Source: Lentisphaerota bacterium
Lineage (GTDB): Bacteria > Verrucomicrobiota > Lentisphaeria > Victivallales > GWF2-50-93
Assembly (NCBI GenBank): GCA_025360875.1
Contig: JANYBI010000128.1
Span: 1-6,044, forward strand
Direction: 5' to 3'
DNA: 6,044 nt
Shown here: in pieces, positions 1-5,214 of the stretch
How the letters are laid out: each line of letters starts with the position of its first letter
How positions within the stretch are numbered: position 1 is the first letter of the stretch
Made by a program: the position numbers and the translations under genes
The notes under the pieces: generated by a model
The model's input: the letters and a program-made list of their open reading frames with translations, nothing else
What the model was told of the DNA's origin: nothing
Database searches by the model: none

Positions 1-587
1 TATGCGGCATCTTCCGGTACTTCGGTAAGGGTGTAGTTGATCTGGTAGAAAAGGGTCATTGATCTTTCAGCAGGCTTTTCCTTTACCGGCTCCTCAATGT
101 TGGTGACGGTTATCCTGCAGTGTTTCCTGAACGGCATCTCCCAGTAGCAGTTGAACGCGCTTCCGGGATTGACGCAGACGGCGAGCGATGAGAGCTGCCT
201 GAAATTTTCACCTGTGTTGTTCTGCCCGCCGCCCCAGCCGGCGCAGAAAAAGTCGCCGATCGGACATTCTACGGACGGGTTCTTCTGGTTGTCCCAGTAT
301 ATCCTGACGATCGTATAGCGCCAGTTGCCGCTTGGAGTTGCCCATATCTGCTGTATTGCGCCCGGACCCTTGATGTTGGCGATCTCAACAGTCTCGCCAG
401 CCTTGATACTGATACAGGGCCTGATCTTCCAGCCACGGCCCAGTTCCCTGCCACAGCTGTTCGCATCGGGTTCGGCTTTTGCGCCTCCGCCTTTTGCGCC
501 GTCTGGATTTTCCGCGCAGATGGATCGTGTTTCAGCATTTGAGAGCATCGAGAGGTTTCCGAGGTTCAGCCCAAGCCCATTAAACAT
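1..587 (-). CDS. GH172 (DUF2961) family glycoside hydrolase, N-terminal part, 3' end cut by window edge
   Basis: Translating the minus strand from the ATG at 587 gives 195 uninterrupted residues that run off the window. They begin MFNGLGLNLGNLSMLSNAET and contain the blocks IKGPGAIQQIW (near residue 75), RIYWDNQKNPSVECPIGDFF (near 97-116) and CYWEMPFRK (near 150), ending FYQINYTLTEVPEDAA. I recognise these as conserved in DUF2961, now GH172. Characterised members act on fructofuranosides (difructose dianhydride I synthase/hydrolase) and on D-arabinofuranosides of arabinan; the fold is a double jelly roll. The substrate cannot be read from this half, and the catalytic acids cannot be assigned with confidence. 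There is no signal peptide, so a cytoplasmic location is likely. The start is supported by AAGGAG at 595-600, 7 nt upstream. The gene is divergent from an AraC-type regulator, a pairing that suggests sugar-responsive control. Family members are usually about twice this length, so roughly half is missing. Family assignment is firm; substrate is unknown. Confidence 0.92.
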   Translation of the reverse strand, partial: MFNGLGLNLGNLSMLSNAETRSICAENPDGAKGGGAKAEPDANSCGRELGRGWKIRPCISIKAGETVEIANIKGPGAIQQIWATPSGNWRYTIVRIYWDNQKNPSVECPIGDFFCAGWGGGQNNTGENFRQLSSLAVCVNPGSAFNCYWEMPFRKHCRITVTNIEEPVKEKPAERSMTLFYQINYTLTEVPEDAA

Positions 588-594
588 TTTATGT

Positions 595-600
595 CTCCTT
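595..600 (-). promoter_or_regulatory. Shine-Dalgarno site of the GH172 gene
   Basis: AAGGAG on the minus strand lies 7 nt before the ATG at 587. It fixes that start. It also contrasts with the regulator gene on the other side of the same spacer, which has no such site. Confidence 0.8.
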
Positions 601-644
601 CTATTTGCGCTATCTTATTTTTAAAAAGATCCTATTTGTTTTTA

Positions 645-680
645 ATTATAAAATTTACAGTGAATAAATTTTATTGTCTA
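645..680 (-). promoter_or_regulatory. Possible promoter of the GH172 gene
   Basis: On the minus strand TAGACA (680-675) is followed after 17 bp by TAAATT (657-652), a 5/6 and 4/6 match to sigma70 boxes. A perfect TATAAT (650-645) lies just downstream but has no good -35 at the right distance. Either would give a leader of about 50-60 nt including the strong ribosome site. The spacer is so AT-rich that chance matches are expected, so this is tentative. Confidence 0.35.
648..674. repeat. Perfect 10-bp inverted repeat between divergent GH172 and araC-type genes (candidate operator)
   Basis: ATAAAATTTA (648-657) and its exact complement TAAATTTTAT (665-674) are separated by 7 bp (cagtgaa). The repeat overlaps the possible -10 of the GH172 gene (652-657) and abuts the possible -35 of the regulator (674-679), which is where a shared operator would sit. 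AraC-family sites are more often direct repeats, so a different regulator, nucleoid protein or chance in AT-rich DNA remains possible. Confidence 0.4.
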
Positions 681-701
681 TGGCTTTTTTTATTATATAT
701 T
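674..701 (+). promoter_or_regulatory. Possible promoter of the AraC-family regulator gene
   Basis: TTGTCT (674-679), a 16-bp spacer and TATATT (696-701) form a plausible sigma70 promoter. Transcription would start near 708, leaving only about 12 nt before the ATG at 720. It overlaps the -35 proposed for the opposite gene, so the two promoters would be back to back. Confidence 0.35.
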
Positions 702-719
702 TGTAGTATCTTATGATTT

Positions 720-1538
720 ATGAAAGGATTCAAGCATTTTTTCGCAACTCCGGTCTCCTTCGGGGAAAAACTGACGATCCGGGGCATAGGAATACAGGAA
801 CGGATGCCGCCCTGCATAGTGCACAGGCCCGCTGGAACTGGCGACTACCTGCTTATGTATTTCTACGAGCAGGTCAAGGTGTCGGCAGGAGGCCCTGTCG
901 TCGAATGTCCGGAAGGGACGCTGATGATCTGGGGGCCGGGACAGCTCCAGCACTATGGGACGAATGCGCATGGGTTCAGGCACACCTGGATACATTGTGA
1001 CGGAGGGCTCGTTGAATCCCTTCTGAAAAAGAATTCATTGGCTTGCGGGGAGCACGTGCAGATTTCATCAGCCCCAATGGAAAGATACCTGACGATAATC
1101 TACGATGAGATTTCCGGAAGCGCTTCGGCTGATGAAGGCGTGACTTCGTCCCTCATGACGGCGCTAGTCTGCGCCGTTGCGCGTGAAAAGAGGAAGAAGG
1201 CTGTACCTGGAAGAATTCCAGATCAGCTGCTGAAGGTGAGAAATATCATAGAATCAGGATGTGAGACGGGATATACACTCGGTGAACTCGCGGAAAAGGC
1301 CGGATATTCGGTACCGCATTTTTCGGCTTTGTTCAGGAAATATTTCAATTGCTCTCCGATTGAATACCTGATCAGGGCGAGAATGCACCGTGCGGCATAT
1401 CTGCTGCGTGACAGTAACAGGAGGATTGGGGAAATAGCCGTACTTGTGGGATATGATGACATATTCCATTTCTCGAAGCTGTTTAAGAAGCATTTCGGCA
1501 AGTGTCCGCGCGAATTCAGCGGAAGGAGGAAATCATAA
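720..1538 (+). CDS. AraC-family transcriptional regulator with N-terminal cupin-type sensing domain
   Basis: This 272-residue protein has the usual length and layout of AraC-type sugar regulators. The N-terminal arm and cupin-like ligand-binding domain span about residues 15-100 (GDYLLMYFYE near 41-50, then CPEGTLMIWGPGQLQHY near 63-79). The C-terminal double helix-turn-helix spans about 168-268. Its first HTH contains YTLGELAEKAGYSVPHFSAL (185-204), and the second contains IGEIAVLVGYDDIFHFSKLF (236-255), followed by the family's closing G-x-x-P-x-x-F (GKCPREF). It probably binds the AT-rich spacer upstream and controls the divergent GH172 gene in response to a sugar; the ligand is unknown. 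A stop codon lies in frame at 714-716, so 720 is the first possible start. No ribosome-binding site precedes it. An internal ATG at 804 has an AGGA only 4 nt upstream but would remove part of the arm, so I prefer 720. The stop codon lies within a terminator hairpin. Confidence 0.93.
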   Translation: MKGFKHFFATPVSFGEKLTIRGIGIQERMPPCIVHRPAGTGDYLLMYFYEQVKVSAGGPVVECPEGTLMIWGPGQLQHYGTNAHGFRHTWIHCDGGLVESLLKKNSLACGEHVQISSAPMERYLTIIYDEISGSASADEGVTSSLMTALVCAVAREKRKKAVPGRIPDQLLKVRNIIESGCETGYTLGELAEKAGYSVPHFSALFRKYFNCSPIEYLIRARMHRAAYLLRDSNRRIGEIAVLVGYDDIFHFSKLFKKHFGKCPREFSGRRKS

Positions 1539-1560
1539 ATTTTGCCGCCGGCAAAATTTT
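1537..1560. terminator. Bidirectional rho-independent terminator between convergent araC-type and Bro-N genes
   Basis: AAATTTTGCC (1537-1546) pairs perfectly with GGCAAAATTT (1550-1559) around a 3-nt loop (GCC). Read on plus, a TTTTGCC/GGCAAAA stem is followed by TTTT; read on minus, the same stem is followed by a T-run of similar length. This suits ending both the regulator transcript and the Bro-N transcript that converges on it. The hairpin begins inside the regulator's TAA stop (1536-1538). Confidence 0.7.
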
Positions 1561-1601
1561 CCATTGGCTTTCAGGTTTTTCATCAATGATGATTAACATT
1601 C

Positions 1602-2444
1602 TCACTCATCCGTCCTGTTTTCGCAGTCAATCAGGAGCGAGTCCTGGGCGTTCAGTGGAGAGACGATACTTCTGCCGATTTGGGCTTCCAGCTCTTTTCT
1701 GGCGGTTTTCGCCACATGGCCGCCTTCTTTTGCAACAACCTTGCTTTTGGTGAAACTGTCCGGTTTTTTCTTTTTAGATATTTCACTGGTGGAGGCTTCA
1801 GCGAGCATATTGAGGACTAGCTCGAGATTGGTCATGTTGTCGCGCAGACTCTGTTTTTTGAGACCTTTGAATTTCTTGTAGTCTTTCACGCTCTTGTCAG
1901 CCCAGGCGCGGGTGATCTCATCGGTCAGGATGGCGAACTCACTATCCTTTTCAATTCCCCGTTCCTTCCATTCGTCGGTAAGTTCCTTGCTGACCTCGAT
2001 GCTTTTGAGCCGCTGGTTGATCCACTCTTTGGAATAGCCCTTTTGGAGGTAGGTCCGCATAGCGCGGTCAAATGCAAGTTCAGGGTCTTCTGTCTCTTCG
2101 ATACGCTCATACCCGACCTTTGCCAGCCAGAGCTTGAAGGGTTCCGCTTTCGGTGAAGGGATGGATTGGATGACACGCAGAAGATCTTCGGTCTTGAAAC
2201 AGTCGGTTTCGCGTTGTTTGCCATCTGGCGAGGTCATTTTCAACTGTACGATTTTATCGTACACTTCGCTTCCTTCCTGTCCGAGCTTGGTCTTAAGGTC
2301 GGACCAATAACGCCGGGGATTGCTGGAATCAGTAAGAACGGCAATTATATCAATAATCGAGAAAAACCACTCTTCGCAGTCCTCGTCCCAATGTCGCCGA
2401 ATCTTCTGCTGTTTGAACAGAACGATTGAATTTTCCTGTTTCAT
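1602..2444 (-). CDS. BRO-N domain protein, DinD-like / phage antirepressor-like
   Basis: The 280-residue protein starts with a BRO-N domain (about residues 8-110; HWDEDCEEWFFSIIDIIAVL near 18-37, YWSDLKTKLG near 46-55, IQSIPSPKAEPFKLWLAKVG near 92-111). A charged, helical second half follows (WINQRLKSIEVSKELTDEW near 141-159; KGLKKQSLRDNMTNLELVLN near 193-212; AKEGGHVAKTARKELEAQIG near 238-257). BRO-N is known from baculovirus BRO proteins and phage antirepressors and is thought to bind DNA. The second half resembles that of DNA-damage-inducible DinD proteins in layout. The biochemical role of this bacterial family is not established, so I assign none. AAGGA at 2455-2459 sits 10 nt before the ATG. 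The gene is 130 bp downstream of vapC on the same strand and looks full-length and intact. It could share the vapBC transcript; no convincing promoter is visible in the gap. I saw no LexA-type box. Confidence 0.85.
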   Translation of the reverse strand: MKQENSIVLFKQQKIRRHWDEDCEEWFFSIIDIIAVLTDSSNPRRYWSDLKTKLGQEGSEVYDKIVQLKMTSPDGKQRETDCFKTEDLLRVIQSIPSPKAEPFKLWLAKVGYERIEETEDPELAFDRAMRTYLQKGYSKEWINQRLKSIEVSKELTDEWKERGIEKDSEFAILTDEITRAWADKSVKDYKKFKGLKKQSLRDNMTNLELVLNMLAEASTSEISKKKKPDSFTKSKVVAKEGGHVAKTARKELEAQIGRSIVSPLNAQDSLLIDCENRTDE

Positions 2445-2503
2445 TCTTTATTGTTCCTTCCAGAGAGGCAGATTCCCCTTTTTTTGTCGTCGGAAAAATT
2501 TCT

Positions 2504-2516
2504 TCTGATTTTCAGA
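2504..2516 (-). other. Weak stem-loop in the vapC to Bro-N gap
   Basis: TCTGA and TCAGA pair around 3 nt; on the minus strand the stem is followed by AGAAATTTTT. This might attenuate vapC transcription before the Bro-N gene, but a 5-bp stem is weak. The rest of the 130-bp gap (2445-2574) shows no promoter I trust and no small gene. Confidence 0.25.
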
Positions 2517-2574
2517 CGATATTCTTTTGTTCTCTCCGTGCCCCAGTGAAATATTCTCTTGTATTTTTGCTAGC

Positions 2575-3003
2575 CTATTTCAGAGGATTCTTCCACTTCA
2601 GCTTTGGAAACCGCGCGAAATCCATGTCGGTTGAGCAAAGAGTGCATCCGTGTCCAATTGCAAGGGCTGCAAGATGTGCGTCCGGTACAAGATTAGCAGA
2701 TGCCTGGCATCCAACTATGATTTCCTTGAACAGCTTCCAGTGACCATCCGTTGGATGTATGATTTTGACGCATGGTTGTTCCATCCAGCTTTGAACCCGT
2801 TCTGCGGCCTGTGAAATAGACAATGGTTTGTCGAATACCCTCCTGTTGGTGCTGATTCTCAAATAGGCATTGATGGTCGACCAACAGAAACATACGGAAG
2901 TGTCACCTGAAAGCTGGGCGTCCAGCCAGTTAGTGGCTTTTGAGTTTAGTGGGTTCAGCGAATCCTCGGCATACAGCAGGATATTGGCGTCAATCAGAAT
3001 CAT
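2575..3003 (-). CDS. vapC: VapC-type PIN-domain ribonuclease toxin
   Basis: This 142-residue single-domain PIN protein is the toxin of a type II toxin-antitoxin pair; VapC toxins are Mg-dependent endoribonucleases that cut tRNA or rRNA. Visible motifs are MILIDANILLY with the first acid D5, NLVPDAHLAALA with D108, and CSTDMDFARFP with D126 and D128. The ending KWKNPL is typical of the subfamily once named the Mycobacterium tuberculosis PIN family (TIGR00028), as is the WSTINAYLRISTNRRVF block. No Asp or Glu occurs from residue 35 to 57, where many PIN proteins carry the second catalytic acid; some members of this subfamily appear to share this. The helix that usually reads LEHG is IGHG here (G117). 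The ATG overlaps the vapB stop (ATGA), and GAGGA at 3013-3017 precedes it by 9 nt, so expression is translationally coupled to the antitoxin. The cellular target is unknown. Confidence 0.9.
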   Translation of the reverse strand: MILIDANILLYAEDSLNPLNSKATNWLDAQLSGDTSVCFCWSTINAYLRISTNRRVFDKPLSISQAAERVQSWMEQPCVKIIHPTDGHWKLFKEIIVGCQASANLVPDAHLAALAIGHGCTLCSTDMDFARFPKLKWKNPLK

Positions 3004-3245
3004 CTGGAGCTTTCCTCGTCTATTCTATCTAGAAGCTCATGGATGTTGTCAAGCTCATATCCATGTTTCAGTCCCATAGGTTTTGGCTTGGTGGAATATA
3101 TTTTTCTTTTAGAAGGTTTCTCAACCTGCTCCATCCCTAAGCGCAGGGCGTTGTTTATGATGAATCTGAAAGGTTTTTTCAAATTCGATGAAACGGTTCT
3201 TGCCCTCTGGAGGACGTCATCTTCGATTGTAATGGTTGTTCTCAT
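3000..3245 (-). CDS. vapB: VapB-type ribbon-helix-helix antitoxin
   Basis: The 81-residue protein opens with MRTTITIEDDVLQRA, the beta strand and first helix of a ribbon-helix-helix DNA-binding domain, followed by the second helix (PFRFIINNALRLGM, 25-38). The Lys-rich linker and acidic tail (LDNIHELLDRIDEE, 65-78) should wrap the VapC active site and neutralise it. Such antitoxins also repress their own operon as VapBC complexes. The gene is first in the pair and overlaps vapC by 4 nt. No Shine-Dalgarno precedes the ATG. Instead a near-perfect promoter ends 6 nt upstream, implying a leaderless message; the next Met is residue 38, so the start itself is secure. Confidence 0.88.
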   Translation of the reverse strand: MRTTITIEDDVLQRARTVSSNLKKPFRFIINNALRLGMEQVEKPSKRKIYSTKPKPMGLKHGYELDNIHELLDRIDEESSR

Positions 3246-3251
3246 GGAGAT

Positions 3252-3279
3252 ATTATAGCATCAAGTAAAATGATGTCAA
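3252..3279 (-). promoter_or_regulatory. Consensus sigma70-type promoter of vapBC, placed for leaderless transcription
   Basis: On the minus strand TTGACA (3279-3274) is followed after 16 bp by TATAAT (3257-3252). Both hexamers match the consensus at 6/6. Counting 7 bases from the last T of the -10 puts +1 at 3245, the A of the vapB ATG. It is by far the strongest promoter match in the window. Confidence 0.75.
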
Positions 3280-3289
3280 GGCATCATTT
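3259..3289. promoter_or_regulatory. Alternating CATCA/TGATG half-sites over the vapBC promoter (candidate VapB operator)
   Basis: CATCA (3259-3263), TGATG (3271-3275) and CATCA (3282-3286) alternate in orientation with centres 12 and 11 bp apart, about one helical turn. The right pair forms a perfect 8-bp inverted repeat, AAATGATG (3268-3275) and CATCATTT (3282-3289), with a 6-bp spacer. The sites cover the -35 and the spacer, where binding by a ribbon-helix-helix VapB(C) complex would block RNA polymerase. Confidence 0.55.
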
Positions 3290-3316
3290 ATAAATTCAGC
3301 CCTTGGCGGAATTTAT
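3290..3316 (-). terminator. Stem-loop over the dehydratase stop codon, possible weak terminator
   Basis: ATAAATTC (3290-3297) pairs with GAATTTAT (3309-3316). After one A/G mismatch the stem continues as GCC (3299-3301) with GGC (3305-3307) and a 3-nt loop. The TAA stop of the dehydratase (3315-3313) lies in the stem. No T-tract follows on the minus strand, so termination would be weak or rho-dependent; protection of the mRNA 3' end is another option. It lies immediately upstream of the vapBC operator. Confidence 0.45.
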
Positions 3317-5214
3317 GCGGCTTCGTCGAACTTGTTTTCAGGAATGTATGACCTGAGAAGGTCCTTGATGGCTTTCATATCGTTCGATTTTGAGAGTTCA
3401 CGTATCTTGCCCAGGTCTACCGGGACTTGCTGCATATCCATCTTCCGCGCCACATATATCCTGTCGAAAGGAGTCCTCTGCACCTTCTCCTCATCGGTCA
3501 GCAATTCCTCATATTCCTTTTCTCCGGGACGAAGTCCGGTAATCCTGATTTCAATGTCCTTTCCCGGAACCAGTCCTGAAAGCTCGATAAGTTTCTTGGC
3601 CATGTCGTATATCTTGATCTGTTCGCCCATCTCAAGGACCATGATATCACGGTCATTTCCGATTGTCCCGGCCTGCAGCAGCAGATCGACCGCTTCGGGG
3701 ATGGACATGAAGTATCGCACGACATTTTTCGAAGTTACAGTAATAGGTCCACCTTCCTTGATCTGCTGTTTAAACAGTGGAATTACGCTTCCGCTGCTGT
3801 CCAGGACGTTTCCAAAACGGACCACTATGAATTCAGTTGACTTCTTCGGTCTTTCGAGGCACAGGCGTTCTGCGATCCTCTTGCTTGCACCCATTATGCT
3901 GGTAGGGCAGATCGCCTTGTCGGTAGATATCATTACCATCCTCTTGACATGATTCCTTTCGCATTCTTCAAATAGTACCGATGACCCGAGTATGTTCGTC
4001 CCGAGCGCCATCTGCGGATTTTCCTCCATCAGCGGCACATGCTTGTAGGCCGCCGCATGATATACGACCTCGACATTGTTACCGCTTAATGCCTTGGAGA
4101 CGTCTTCAGGAGATCTTACGTCGCCTATGACGCTCACGATCCTGATGCCGGGGTATGAATTCCTGAGCTTCCGGCTTATATCATAGAGGTTGAATTCCGA
4201 AAGTTCGAACAGGACGATGCTTTCAGGACTGTATGCTGCAATCTGCCGGGATAGTTCCGAACCGATACTGCCTCCTGCTCCGGTGATCATTATTTTCTTG
4301 CCTTTGACAAACGCAGCGACATCGGTCCTGTCAAGCTTTACCGGTTTCCTGCCGAGCAGATCCTCGATCTCGACATTCTTAAGATGGGACACGTTGATTT
4401 TGCCTGCTGCAATGTCGGCATAGACTGGCACCATTCTGAGCGTACAACTCGTGTTCTCCTCGTCAAGCTGGTTCATTATTTCCCGGATCGTACTGGGATT
4501 CGAATATGGCGGCAGCAGCAGTATCTCCGAGATCTTGAGTTTTTTCGCGAAGTACCCGGTCCTTTCAGGTTCCCCGAGCACGGGTATGCCCCTTATCGAG
4601 ACTCCGGGATTCATATTGCTGTCTATGATTCCGATTATGTGCCTGTTGCCCATTCCAGAGGAGAAAGCCTGTATCACGCTGTTGCATGAGCCGGAAGAAC
4701 CAAGGATCAGCGTTTTTATAGTTTCGTCCCTGCGTCCCTTCGCGGCCGCCTCCCGTATTATCCTGCTAAGGACTCTTTTTCCGGATATCGCGAAGAAGCA
4801 TATCAGGAAATCCAGGATCAGCACCGACCTGGAGAAACCTATGAAATACTGCTGGCGCCAAGTGAGAATTATTGCGAAAAGAAGAACTGAAGAGACAAGA
4901 TTTGCCAGGAATATCTGCAGGAGATCGTGTATGCTCACGTATCTCCACATGCCGTTGTATATCCTGAAAAGATAGAAGACCACGAGCTTCAGGGCAATGA
5001 CCAGCGGCAATGCGCGTTCAAGCGAAACGACTTCGTTCACAGGGAACTGGAATTCAAAACGCAGATAGAAAGCCATCAGGAACGATATGGCGATCGTGAA
5101 TGCTGATGTCACGAATACGAAGAAGGTCTTTGCAGGGAAAAGTTTTTCGACAATTTCCTCAAGCTGGCTGTTGAGCCAGACAATGGGGCTGAGTTTTCCT
5201 CCTGGTTTTGTCAT
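3313..5214 (-). CDS. Membrane-bound nucleotide-sugar 4,6-dehydratase (WbpM/PglF/CapD-like)
   Basis: The 633-residue protein has the layout of the long FlaA1-like dehydratases. Four membrane segments lie near residues 31-51, 67-84, 99-119 and 130-146. A first Rossmann-like domain spans about 165-290 (LILGSSGSCNSV at 169-180). A C-terminal short-chain dehydrogenase-type catalytic domain spans about 305-590, with the NAD-binding GAGGSIGSEL (312-321), HAAAYKHVPLMEENP (386-400) and STDKAICPTSIMGASKR (430-446). Met441 and Lys445 occupy the MxxxK positions that replace YxxxK in this family. Relatives convert UDP-GlcNAc (or UDP-GalNAc) to the 4-keto-6-deoxy sugar at the inner membrane, for O-antigen, capsule or protein glycans. 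I chose the ATG at 5214, not the in-frame one at 5304: it forms an ATGA overlap with the aminotransferase stop, has GGAG at 5222-5225, and removes 30 residues that only re-read the upstream gene. The exact sugar product is inferred. Confidence 0.93.
   Translation of the reverse strand: MTKPGGKLSPIVWLNSQLEEIVEKLFPAKTFFVFVTSAFTIAISFLMAFYLRFEFQFPVNEVVSLERALPLVIALKLVVFYLFRIYNGMWRYVSIHDLLQIFLANLVSSVLLFAIILTWRQQYFIGFSRSVLILDFLICFFAISGKRVLSRIIREAAAKGRRDETIKTLILGSSGSCNSVIQAFSSGMGNRHIIGIIDSNMNPGVSIRGIPVLGEPERTGYFAKKLKISEILLLPPYSNPSTIREIMNQLDEENTSCTLRMVPVYADIAAGKINVSHLKNVEIEDLLGRKPVKLDRTDVAAFVKGKKIMITGAGGSIGSELSRQIAAYSPESIVLFELSEFNLYDISRKLRNSYPGIRIVSVIGDVRSPEDVSKALSGNNVEVVYHAAAYKHVPLMEENPQMALGTNILGSSVLFEECERNHVKRMVMISTDKAICPTSIMGASKRIAERLCLERPKKSTEFIVVRFGNVLDSSGSVIPLFKQQIKEGGPITVTSKNVVRYFMSIPEAVDLLLQAGTIGNDRDIMVLEMGEQIKIYDMAKKLIELSGLVPGKDIEIRITGLRPGEKEYEELLTDEEKVQRTPFDRIYVARKMDMQQVPVDLGKIRELSKSNDMKAIKDLLRSYIPENKFDEAA

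Noticed and set aside
325..624. Plus-strand open frame antisense to the GH172 gene
   Set aside because: The minus strand encodes clear GH172 motifs over the same bases with a good SD; the plus frame has none.
713..1000. Open frames overlapping the start of the regulator in other frames and on the other strand
   Set aside because: The 272-codon AraC-family frame explains this DNA fully; the others show no family features.
2487..2519. TCGTC/GACGA and GAAAAAT/ATTTTC symmetry in the vapC to Bro-N gap as an operator or large hairpin
   Set aside because: Arms are short, unequally spaced and AT-rich; not better than chance by eye.
2511..2520. Resemblance of TTCAGACGA to part of the Neisseria DNA uptake sequence
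   Set aside because: Only a partial match, a single copy, and the gene content does not suggest Neisseriaceae.
3332..3952. Plus-strand open frame of 206 codons inside the dehydratase gene
   Set aside because: It is antisense to conserved catalytic sequence and its translation is Ser/Leu-rich with no recognisable domain; a shadow frame.
4451..4975. Plus-strand open frame of 174 codons inside the dehydratase gene
   Set aside because: Antisense to the Rossmann and membrane regions of a well-conserved protein; no domain recognised.
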